From Sedimentisphaera sp050251615 (GTDB taxonomy: Bacteria > Planctomycetota > Phycisphaerae > Sedimentisphaerales > Sedimentisphaeraceae): 64,000 nucleotides of DNA. The position numbers and the translations under genes are program-made. Positions 50,144-58,035 of this stretch are shown here, piece after piece. Location: assembly GCA_050251615.1 (NCBI GenBank), contig JBFWMM010000003.1, positions 73,740 to 137,739 of the forward strand, written 5' to 3'. Numbering within the stretch: position 1 is the first letter of the stretch; each line of letters begins with the position of its first letter. The notes under the pieces are model-generated. The model was not told the origin of the DNA, did no database searches, and saw only the letters and a program-made list of their open reading frames with translations.

Positions 50144-52510
50144 ATGAAAATATATACACACATAATCTGCCTGCTGTTGTGCGGGATATGCCTCGCCGTT
50201 CAGATGAACGCTGATGACGCCTTTTTCGCCGCTCGCGGCTGGCTTAATATGGATGCAGCGCCACTTGGCAGCCGCTTTGATGCAACCTGCTCCGATGTAG
50301 CGGCATATAACGACGGGAAGTTTTACTGCGTAAGCTTGGAACCGGAGGGTTATATTCTCCTCAACGCCGATGACCGCCTCGAGCCGGTTGCGGCGTTCAG
50401 CTCTAAAGGCGCCTACGATGACAGCACACCTAACCCTCTGCGCGCAATGATTTATGCCGATTCAAACGCGGGCATTGAATATGCCGGCTCACTTCTGCAA
50501 ACTATGAACACCGAGCTCACCGCTACACAAACAAAATGGGTGCAGCTCAAAGCCGCATCCGATGGATATATTTCCACAATGGGCTATTCGAGCTTGAGTG
50601 ATGTGCGCGTGGCGCCGTTTGTACAGACGCTATGGGGGCAGGGAGTAGTCTGCGGAAAAAAGACATACAACCTGTACACGCCTAACTCATATCCGGCAGG
50701 TTGCGTGGCGACGGCTATGTCTCAGCTGATGAAATACTATGAGCAGCCATCCTTGGGCATCGGCGTCATAGCGAATGAAATAACCGTAAGCGACGCCTCA
50801 CAGACCGCATACACCCGCGGCGGAGACGGCTCCGGCGGCGCTTACGACTGGGCATCAATGACGCTCGACCCTGACTGCACCACGCCGACCGCTTCGCGCG
50901 AGGCCATCGGAGCTCTCTGCGCCGATGCGGGAGTGGCCGTGGGCATGAGCTACGAAAGCAATTCTGCAAGCGCATATAATAAAGACGCTGCGCTCGCCTT
51001 AACTGAGGTGTTTGACTACTCCCAAGCCGGTTACATCAACGGCTACCCGGGCAATATACACGACAAGCTCGGGGGCGTTATAGATGCAAATCTGAACGCC
51101 GAAGCACCTGTCATACTGGGAATTGTGGAGCTTAGCACGAATTACGCGCATGCCGTAATCTGCGATGGCTACGGCTACCAGAGCGGTACGCTCTACCACC
51201 ACATCAACATGGGCTGGGACGGCGAGGATAATGTGTGGTACAACCTGCCGGAAATCGATGCCTCAGACACGTATGACAGCATCTACGAAGCGGTTTACAA
51301 CGTTTTCCCCGACAAAACCGGCGCGATTATCAGCGGCCGCGTTGTTACGGCGGCCGGCGCTCCGATTGAAGGCGCCCTGCTCACCGCCGGCACGCTCAGC
51401 GCTATCACCGACTCAAACGGCATATATGCCATCACCGGCATCGCAAAAGGAACCTACAACGTAAAAGCCCAAGTGAACGGGCAGAGCGACCAGAGCAAAA
51501 TAGCGACGGTAAAAAGTGTTTACGACAACTACTACAAAACGACCGAATGGACTAACACAAGCGACACAAATTTCACCTTTGCGGCCGCCCCGCCATCAAC
51601 TTACACCGTTTCGTTCAGCGCAGGACTTCACGGCGAGATTACCTCAGGCAATGCAGTGCAGGAGGTTGAACCGGGAACTGCGGCTACCGCACCGGCAATC
51701 GCCGCCGGCGTTGGTTATGAGTTCATCGGCTGGGATACCGATTTCAGCAATGTAACAAGCGACCTTACGGTAACCGCGCTGTACAGGTTGCTCAGTTTTA
51801 CCGTAGAATTCAGCGCAGGCGTACGCGGAGAGATTATCGGAGGCCTCGCCATTCAGACTGTAACCTACGGCGGCAGCGCTACCGCGCCGACCATCGCTTC
51901 CGAAGCAGACTATGAATTCACCGGCTGGGATACCGATTTCAGCAATGTAACGAGCGATTTATTCGTAAGCGCGCTCTACAACTACACCAGCTCAGGCTCT
52001 GTGTTCAGTTACGATATCAAGCCCGGTTACAACTGGATTTCGTTCCCCGTACTACCGGTAGAAAGAAGCATCAGCACTGTACTCGCGCAGTATGAGCAGA
52101 TTGCATCAGACTTGGACCTACTCGTCAATTCCGCCGGCCAGATTGCCCAGTACTATGACGGTAGCTGGTACGGGCCGCTTGATACAATCGGGTGGGGGAA
52201 AAAGTATGTGTTCGTAAGCGAGGCCGGCGGAAGCTTCGATGTGGTTGGAGAGGCGGTAGCGGAAGAGACGCCGATAGCTATAGCGTACGGATGGAACTGG
52301 ATCGGTTCGCCGCTTCAGAGCCAGATTGCCGTGAGCGAGGCTTTTGCCAATTCCACGCTCACTAATATGGACAAGCTCGTAAATTCGCAGGGGCAGTTAG
52401 CTCAGTACTACGGCGGCAGCTGGTACGGCACGCTCACGAGCCTTGAGCCGGGCGTTGGCTACAGCTTCTGGTGCGCGGAGCCGCAGACGTTATATTTCAC
52501 GCAACCGTAA
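50144..52510 (+). CDS. Secreted C10 (streptopain-like) cysteine peptidase with InlB-type and duplicated C-terminal modules
   Basis: A 788-residue exported protease. Signal peptide about 1-23; a SpeB-like propeptide (about 25-115, with GYILLNADDRLEPVAAFSS); the peptidase with catalytic C187 in YPAGCVATAMSQL and H336 in NYAHAVICDGYG, followed by HINMGWDG. Then a carboxypeptidase-regulatory-like domain (396-478), two InlB B-type repeats (487-548 and 551-612, both with GWDTDFSNVTSDL) and a duplicated module (about 622-700 and 712-788) with the matching cores LVNSAGQIAQYYDGSWYG and LVNSQGQLAQYYGGSWYG. Family members mature by self-cleavage. RBS AAGGA and a good promoter precede it. There is no dockerin, so the tail may be the surface anchor. 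Confidence 0.88.
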   Translation: MKIYTHIICLLLCGICLAVQMNADDAFFAARGWLNMDAAPLGSRFDATCSDVAAYNDGKFYCVSLEPEGYILLNADDRLEPVAAFSSKGAYDDSTPNPLRAMIYADSNAGIEYAGSLLQTMNTELTATQTKWVQLKAASDGYISTMGYSSLSDVRVAPFVQTLWGQGVVCGKKTYNLYTPNSYPAGCVATAMSQLMKYYEQPSLGIGVIANEITVSDASQTAYTRGGDGSGGAYDWASMTLDPDCTTPTASREAIGALCADAGVAVGMSYESNSASAYNKDAALALTEVFDYSQAGYINGYPGNIHDKLGGVIDANLNAEAPVILGIVELSTNYAHAVICDGYGYQSGTLYHHINMGWDGEDNVWYNLPEIDASDTYDSIYEAVYNVFPDKTGAIISGRVVTAAGAPIEGALLTAGTLSAITDSNGIYAITGIAKGTYNVKAQVNGQSDQSKIATVKSVYDNYYKTTEWTNTSDTNFTFAAAPPSTYTVSFSAGLHGEITSGNAVQEVEPGTAATAPAIAAGVGYEFIGWDTDFSNVTSDLTVTALYRLLSFTVEFSAGVRGEIIGGLAIQTVTYGGSATAPTIASEADYEFTGWDTDFSNVTSDLFVSALYNYTSSGSVFSYDIKPGYNWISFPVLPVERSISTVLAQYEQIASDLDLLVNSAGQIAQYYDGSWYGPLDTIGWGKKYVFVSEAGGSFDVVGEAVAEETPIAIAYGWNWIGSPLQSQIAVSEAFANSTLTNMDKLVNSQGQLAQYYGGSWYGTLTSLEPGVGYSFWCAEPQTLYFTQP

Positions 52511-52543
52511 ACGAGCGGCAAGCGGCATATTCTGAATAGCGTT

Positions 52544-53470
52544 TTATAATTCAAAGAGGGCTTCGACAAATTCCTCGGGATCAAACTCGGCGATATCTTC
52601 GGGCTTTTCGCCCAGACCGACAAATTTCACGGGGATGTCGAGCTTGTCTTTTATCGCAATAACGATACCGCCACGTGCGGTTCCGTCAAGCTTGGCAAGA
52701 AAGATGCCCGTAACGTCCACGGCGCTTGTGAATTCCTTCGCCTGCATAATGGCGTTCTGGCCGGTTGTGCCGTCAACGACGAGTATAACCTCGTGCGGAG
52801 AGCCCGGTATTTTCTTCGAGATGACCGCCTTTATCTTCTCCAGCTCTTTCATGAGGTGCTTCTGCGTGTGCAGGCGGCCGGCTGTGTCAACGATGAGGTA
52901 GTCGGCGCGTCTTGACAGCGCGGCCTCGCAGGCATCGTAAGCAACAGCTGCGGGGTCCGAACCCTGCTTGTGCTTTACGATTTCCACGCCAATTCTGCCC
53001 GCCCATACCGAAAGCTGCTCAACGGCCGCGGCGCGGAACGTATCACATGCCGCCACGACAACCTTATTGCCGGCGCTATGGAGCGTCCAGGCGAGCTTGG
53101 CGATGCTGGTTGTCTTGCCGGAACCGTTCACGCCTGCAACAAGCACAACCGTGGGGCCGGACTGCGCCTTGGCAAACTGCCTGTCGCGCTCGGGCCAGTA
53201 ACTCTTGATATGATTCTTGAGGAACGGGACAATCTCCTCGCTCGTTGAAATCTCTTTCTTCTTGTATGATTCACGCAGCTCATCAATCAGTTTGACAGTC
53301 GTCTCGACGCCAATATCATCGCTTATGAGAATCTCCTCAAGCTCTTCGAGAAGCTCCTCGTCTATCTTCCTGCCGAAAGAGAGTACATCGAGCAGAGATT
53401 TTGAAATTTTTGTTCTTGTCTTTTCAAGCCGGTCTTTGATGAAACCGATCGTCTTGGTAAAAAGTCCCAT
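52544..53470 (-). CDS. ftsY: Signal recognition particle receptor FtsY
   Basis: The SRP receptor GTPase that brings ribosomes to the Sec translocon. The 308-residue protein is the NG core with only a short N-terminus: helical N domain (GFIKDRLEKTRTKI), G1 GVNGSGKTTSIAKLA, ACDTFRAAAVEQL, G3 VDTAGRLHTQKHLMKEL, TKLDGTARGG-type G4 written as LAKLDGTARGG, and the VGLGEKPEDIAEFDPEEFVEAL end. The acidic A domain of E. coli FtsY is missing, as in many bacteria. No clear ribosome binding site. It follows the HEAT-repeat gene on the same strand after 290 nt of repeat-bearing spacer. Confidence 0.95.
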   Translation of the reverse strand: MGLFTKTIGFIKDRLEKTRTKISKSLLDVLSFGRKIDEELLEELEEILISDDIGVETTVKLIDELRESYKKKEISTSEEIVPFLKNHIKSYWPERDRQFAKAQSGPTVVLVAGVNGSGKTTSIAKLAWTLHSAGNKVVVAACDTFRAAAVEQLSVWAGRIGVEIVKHKQGSDPAAVAYDACEAALSRRADYLIVDTAGRLHTQKHLMKELEKIKAVISKKIPGSPHEVILVVDGTTGQNAIMQAKEFTSAVDVTGIFLAKLDGTARGGIVIAIKDKLDIPVKFVGLGEKPEDIAEFDPEEFVEALFEL

Positions 53471-53543
53471 GTTTTTTCGTTTCTTTATCAGGCACGCAGT
53501 GGCGGTTGCCTTGCGTCTTTCTCATTTCTATTTTTTTGTTTTA

Positions 53544-53737
53544 ATCACGAGGCCGCGAAGAGAGCGAAGATAATACAATTCTACCGGTGGCAGGCGCAGT
53601 ATTCCGCTCTTTTCTTTTGCTCATTCTTTTCATTACGTTCTAATCTCAACAAGGAGTTCACGGAGGTACGGAGATTATTGAGTCTTGAATTTTGAATCTG
53701 CAATTCTCTCTGTGTCCTCAGCGCGTTCCGCGGTTGC
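53544..53737. repeat. Cluster of decayed intergenic CGCGAAG/CTGTGTCC-type repeats
   Basis: The 290-nt spacer between ftsY and the HEAT-repeat gene has no gene. It carries CACGAGGCCGCGAAGAGAGC (from 53546), CACGGAGGTACGGAGA (about 53660-53675) and CTCTCTGTGTCCTCAGCGCG followed by TTCCGCGGTT (from 53706). These resemble the complementary CCACGAAG/CTCTGTGTCCTCTGCG low-complexity repeats found between genes in many bacteria. I see no promoter I would defend here. Confidence 0.5.
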
Positions 53738-53760
53738 ATTTCCTGCGGTTGCTTTAAGCC

Positions 53761-55908
53761 TTATTCTTTGTTTTCCTGCACCGCGGCAGGCTTCTCCGGC
53801 TCTGCGGCAGGCGCAGGAGTTTGCTGCGGCTTGAATTGCTGGGCAAACGCCGTCCACAGTGGGCGCTCGGCGGCGGTAATTTTCAACAACTCCTCTTTGA
53901 ACGCCGCGCCAACTTCAGGCGATGCGGTAAGGGTGCTTATAAGCTTGCCCGGCTCACTGTCGGCAGCAATATCCTGCTTTGTCAGCAATAACGCCACAAC
54001 CAGAGCGGCTCCTTTGAAGTCGGCATTTTTCGTGAATATATCAAGTGCCCTCACATACTCCTTATCGGAAAGCGCACCGCGGGCCAACAACTTGGAAAAG
54101 CAGTCTGCCGCAAGGCTCACCTTTCCGCGAGAATACCAGGCGTTGGCCGCAACAGATAGCGAGGCGGTCGAGAGATTGTTCTTCTTCATTGCTGTTTCGA
54201 GCAGGCTGAGCTTGCTCTCATCTGTTATGTTATAGCTTTGAAAATGCGCCACAACCATATCAGAAACAGTGCTGTCGGCAAGTTCCATAAGCTTTATGAG
54301 CGCGTCAAGTGCATTCTTATCCGCAGAAGCGCGAAGACGCTCTTCAATCCACACAAGGTCATCGGCCCCGCCGGCCTCCGCGGCCATGGTAAGACTCTTC
54401 TTGTACAGCTCGTCGCTGCGCTCATACAGTTTCTTCGCGCGGACAATGCTCATCGCGTCAGATTTATTTATCACTTCCAAGCAACCAATCGCTGCGAGAA
54501 CAACGGAATTATCCTCACTGTCCAGTGCCTTCGTGATTTCAGGTGTAAGCAGGCGCGCGGCAATTGCACGGTAATGGGCGTTGGGGCTGAACATCCCGGT
54601 TATCTTTTTGATTATGTCAGCGGCGCTGCCATCCTTTGCTGCCAGCGCGGTGGATAGCCGCTTAAGCACAGCCGCATAGTACGGCTCGACCACGCTGTCC
54701 TCGATGCCATTGCGGTCGAGGAGTTTGCGAATCGCATCAACTGCGCTGAGCGCTTCTTCTGAAGTACCCGATTCAAGCAGAGCTGTTGCCATATTGAGCT
54801 GGTACGTCCTGATCTCGGGGTCTATCGTCTTACCGGACTGGACAAGGCCGTAGTAGCAGGTCTCTGTAAGCGCATTAAAAAGCGCGAGTTTTATCGTGGG
54901 GTAGGTTTCCTTCTGCAACTGGGCATAAAGCTCTCTGGAAGGGTCGCTGTCGGCGAGAAAGACCATGAGCTGCGCGATTTCCAACCTCACAGACGCACTA
55001 TCGCTGGAGATGAGGCTTTTAAGCTTCTCTTTAATCTGCTCGGGGAGCTCGGCATTGCTTCTCCACAGCTTTGTCTTTTTCACCGCCCACAGACTTACCG
55101 CCGAGTTAACGCTCGAAAGCTTCTCTTTTATGATGGCCGCGCGGGCGTCATCAGCCTTGCTTGAATCGTAAAAGCTGTCGAGTGAAGCGATAAGCTCATC
55201 TTCAAGGGAACGGTTCTTCTGTTCAAGAAGCTTTACCCTCTGTTCCTGCATGGCGAGCCTGTCGCGGACAATCTCCTCCGGCGTCTTTTTGTTCAGTTCC
55301 TCAAGGAACTGCTGCCAGAGTTTTTTATCATTCCCTATCGGCACCCAGGTCTGCAAGGCTCTTGAAGCGGCAGTGGCAATGTCGCTGTCGGAATCGTCGA
55401 GAAGGGTTATTATCGTCGCGATGGCGTCTTTTTCCGTGAGGTTGTACGACAAAGCCATCAGATAATTCAAACGAGCCGTTTTCGCCGTTTTTTCATCGAG
55501 AAGCATCTGTTTGAGCTGCTCGGAATAGACAGAGTAGTCAAAAGAGGAAAGCGCCTCACAGGCTAAGCGCGCCTGTTGCAATTTCGCGCTCTTAAGGTAA
55601 TCAACGAGTATCAGTGCATACTTATCGGCGTTGGAGATGGGCGTCTCCCACAGCGAGCGGGATATCATCGCCTTGAACACAGCCATCTGCCCGTTGATAT
55701 CTGCGCCGGAAAGCACCTGTCCTATCACCTCAACACTCTCCTGCGACGGGCAAACAAGTATCTGCTTTGCCGCAGAAAGACGCATCTGTTCCTCTGCACT
55801 GGAAATCAGTGCGGACTTATACAGACGCAACTGCTCGCTGTACTGGTCAGCGGCAAAAAGCGCTCCTGCAAACGCAACCAAAAGTATGAGGTATATTTTT
55901 GTTTTCAT
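53761..55908 (-). CDS. Exported HEAT-repeat-type helical protein
   Basis: A 715-residue protein with a signal peptide (MKTKIYLILLVAFAGALFA region from ATG 55908) and an almost all-helical body. Repeated 30-40 residue helix pairs fit HEAT/Armadillo-like scaffolds, for example IATIITLLDDSDSDIATAASRALQ and LKSLISSDSASVRLEIAQLMVF. A coiled-coil-like segment (RLAMQEQRVKLLEQKNRSLEDEL) lies near residue 230. The tail is Pro/Ala/Glu-rich. No enzymatic motif is visible; periplasmic scaffold is the most I can say. The 9 codons upstream of 55908 are open but lack support. Confidence 0.72.
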   Translation of the reverse strand: MKTKIYLILLVAFAGALFAADQYSEQLRLYKSALISSAEEQMRLSAAKQILVCPSQESVEVIGQVLSGADINGQMAVFKAMISRSLWETPISNADKYALILVDYLKSAKLQQARLACEALSSFDYSVYSEQLKQMLLDEKTAKTARLNYLMALSYNLTEKDAIATIITLLDDSDSDIATAASRALQTWVPIGNDKKLWQQFLEELNKKTPEEIVRDRLAMQEQRVKLLEQKNRSLEDELIASLDSFYDSSKADDARAAIIKEKLSSVNSAVSLWAVKKTKLWRSNAELPEQIKEKLKSLISSDSASVRLEIAQLMVFLADSDPSRELYAQLQKETYPTIKLALFNALTETCYYGLVQSGKTIDPEIRTYQLNMATALLESGTSEEALSAVDAIRKLLDRNGIEDSVVEPYYAAVLKRLSTALAAKDGSAADIIKKITGMFSPNAHYRAIAARLLTPEITKALDSEDNSVVLAAIGCLEVINKSDAMSIVRAKKLYERSDELYKKSLTMAAEAGGADDLVWIEERLRASADKNALDALIKLMELADSTVSDMVVAHFQSYNITDESKLSLLETAMKKNNLSTASLSVAANAWYSRGKVSLAADCFSKLLARGALSDKEYVRALDIFTKNADFKGAALVVALLLTKQDIAADSEPGKLISTLTASPEVGAAFKEELLKITAAERPLWTAFAQQFKPQQTPAPAAEPEKPAAVQENKE

Positions 55909-56052
55909 AAATCTAATACCCGCTCTCACATCCATAGGCCTCAGCAGCCTTTAACGACTATCTCTAAAACGATAGATAAAGTATAATAAACTAAGACGGC
56001 ATTCTCAAACAATTATTGCAAAAAAGAGCCGCCACGGGTCAAAAAACTTTTA

Positions 56053-56080
56053 TTGAAAAAAAATTACAACCCGTTAAAAT
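56053..56080 (+). promoter_or_regulatory. Promoter for the metX-metW gene
   Basis: TTGAAA (56053-56058), 16 bp, TAAAAT (56075-56080). Transcription would begin near 56087, well upstream of the conserved MetX coding region that starts by about 56188 and far from the TTG at 56266. Confidence 0.5.
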
Positions 56081-56265
56081 TTTTTCCTTTATCATTACTT
56101 CCGAAAAGCTGAACATGTTCTCATAGAAAGGGTAGAAAAGCAGAGAAGAAAGAAACAAGACCTGTATCCGAGGCGAAGCTTCGCGCCAGCGTTGGAATCG
56201 TAGAAACAAAGTACATAACAATCGTTGGAGAAGACGAAAGCTTTGAACTTGAAGGGGGTGGTTCG

Positions 56266-57930
56266 TTGAGCCCGGTTCAAGTGGCCTATGAGACCTACGG
56301 CGAGCTCAACGCAGACAAATCCAACGCCATCTACATTTGCCACGCACTCACGGGGAACGCTCATGTTGCCGGCTACCACGACGCGAACGACGAGAAAACG
56401 CAGGGGTGGTGGGAAGAGTTTGTAGGCCCTGGCAAATCAATCGACACGAACAAGTACTACGTCATCTGCTCGAATTTCCTCGGCGGCTGCTCCGGCACGA
56501 CCGGAGCCACCAGCATCAACCCGAAAACGGGCAAACCATACGGGCTCACCTTTCCCGTCATCACGATTAAAGACCAGGTCAAAGTGCAGAAGATGCTTCT
56601 CGACAAGCTCGGCATTGAAAGACTTGTGGCTGTCATAGGCGGGTCTATGGGCGGAATGAACGCCATGACTCTCGCGATAGACTACCCCGATCTCAGCGCA
56701 TCAGCGCTCCTGATCGCGACAACTCCGCGTCTGAGTCCGCAGTCGATTGCGTTTGACGCCGTGGGGCGAAACGCAATCAAAAACGACAAAAATTTCAACA
56801 ACGGCAACTACTCCGACAGCACCGGCCCCGATAACGGCCTCAGCATCGCAAGAATGATAGGCCACATCACCTACCTCTCAGATGAAGGGATGAGAGAGAA
56901 ATTCGGCCGTGAACTGCGCGAAGCAGATTCGTACAGCTACAACTTCAACTCTGAATTTTCCGTTGAAACCTATCTTGACCACCAGGGCGGCGAGTTTGTG
57001 GAAAGGTTTGACGCAAACTGCTATCTGTATATCACCAAGGCGATGGACTACTTCGACCTTGAGCTTGAACACGGCTCGCTCGAAGAAGCGTTTGCAAAGA
57101 GCAACTCTCGCTTCTTTATCGCCAGCTTTTCAACAGACTGGCTCTTCACCCCAGAGCAGTCGCGAGAGATGGTCGATGCGCTAACCGCTCTTGGTAAGGA
57201 TGTAACCTATTGCAACATAGAGTCGCACCACGGCCACGATGCCTTTATCCTTGAACCGGAAACTCTCGGGCCGATGATCCGCGACTACCTCAACGCCACA
57301 TCAAAGCTCATCAGTGGCGGTGAAATGTTCTGTGAGCATGAAAGTTCCCGCCTCGATCACAACATTATCCTCAAAGACTTTGTCAAAAATGGCAGCAAAG
57401 TACTTGACCTCGGCTGCGGCAAAGGTGAGCTTATGGAGCGGCTGCGTGCTTGCAACAACTGCATAGTGATGGGTTTCGACAAGGACATAAGCGCCGTGAG
57501 CAAGTGCGTTGAGAAAGGTCTGCCCGCGATCAATGCGGATATGGAAAAGAACCTCGGTCGCTTCAGAGACGGGCAGTTCGATTATGTCGTCCTCTCGAAG
57601 ACGCTTCAGGCCACGGGCAAGCCAAAAGAGTTGCTCGAAGAGATTGTGCGCGTGGGGAAAAAAGCGGTGGTTTCGTTCCCGAATTTCGGGCATATAAAAT
57701 GCCGCCTGCAACTGCTCTACACCGGCCGCGCTCCGATTACTAAAGAGCTGCCACATCAGTGGTACGACAGCCCCAACATACATTTTCTCTCTATGAGCGA
57801 CTTCGAGAAACTCTGCGCGGAAATTGGAATCAGGATAGAGAAGAAGGTTGTTCCGGGAAGAGCCGGTAGGTTCAAAGCCCTGACAAACCTCTTCGGCAGT
57901 GAAGCTATCTATCTGCTCAGCAAAGGATAA
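56266..57930 (+). CDS. metX: Homoserine O-acetyltransferase fused to MetW-like methyltransferase-fold domain
   Basis: Residues about 1-345 are MetX, which acetylates homoserine for methionine synthesis: nucleophile Ser in VIGGSMGGMNAM, Asp in STDWLFTPEQS, His in ESHHGHDAFI. Residues about 355-554 are MetW, a SAM-fold protein usually encoded next to metX: VLDLGCGKGELMERL, SFPNFGHIKCRLQLL, HQWYDSPNIHF. The annotated start, TTG, has AAGGGGGTGG upstream. However, codons from about 56188 to 56265 in the same frame already encode family residues (SVGIVETKYITI, then FELEGGGSL), and the frame is open from 56113. No ATG, GTG or TTG occurs between 56113 and 56265, so the true start is unresolved: a rare codon, a sequence error or a truncated form. 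Confidence 0.9.
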   Translation: MSPVQVAYETYGELNADKSNAIYICHALTGNAHVAGYHDANDEKTQGWWEEFVGPGKSIDTNKYYVICSNFLGGCSGTTGATSINPKTGKPYGLTFPVITIKDQVKVQKMLLDKLGIERLVAVIGGSMGGMNAMTLAIDYPDLSASALLIATTPRLSPQSIAFDAVGRNAIKNDKNFNNGNYSDSTGPDNGLSIARMIGHITYLSDEGMREKFGRELREADSYSYNFNSEFSVETYLDHQGGEFVERFDANCYLYITKAMDYFDLELEHGSLEEAFAKSNSRFFIASFSTDWLFTPEQSREMVDALTALGKDVTYCNIESHHGHDAFILEPETLGPMIRDYLNATSKLISGGEMFCEHESSRLDHNIILKDFVKNGSKVLDLGCGKGELMERLRACNNCIVMGFDKDISAVSKCVEKGLPAINADMEKNLGRFRDGQFDYVVLSKTLQATGKPKELLEEIVRVGKKAVVSFPNFGHIKCRLQLLYTGRAPITKELPHQWYDSPNIHFLSMSDFEKLCAEIGIRIEKKVVPGRAGRFKALTNLFGSEAIYLLSKG

Positions 57931-57934
57931 AGCG

Positions 57935-57972
57935 AAGATGGCAAGGTGTAAAATTTTACACCTTACCATCTT
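57935..57972. terminator. Near-perfect 38-bp palindrome, bidirectional terminator
   Basis: A 19-bp arm (AAGATGGCAAGGTGTAAAA) pairs with its downstream copy with one mismatch (C against A) and no loop, placed between the stops of the convergent metX-metW and GH2 genes. T-rich tails follow in part (TTTAT on the plus strand). Function as a two-way terminator is the natural reading. Confidence 0.7.
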
Positions 57973-58035
57973 TATATCCGCATATCTGCGCCGCAATGAG
58001 TATATACAACTCAGCGGCAGGCATATGGAGCGCGT

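Noticed and set aside
56115..56126. Short ATG-TTC-TCA-TAG reading frame upstream of metX as a leader peptide
   Set aside because: Only three codons and no ribosome binding site; more likely a chance ATG, though its position in the leader is noted in the metX finding.
56087..56265. SAM-responsive riboswitch before metX
   Set aside because: No SAM riboswitch core could be recognised, and the region is coding-like over its second half.
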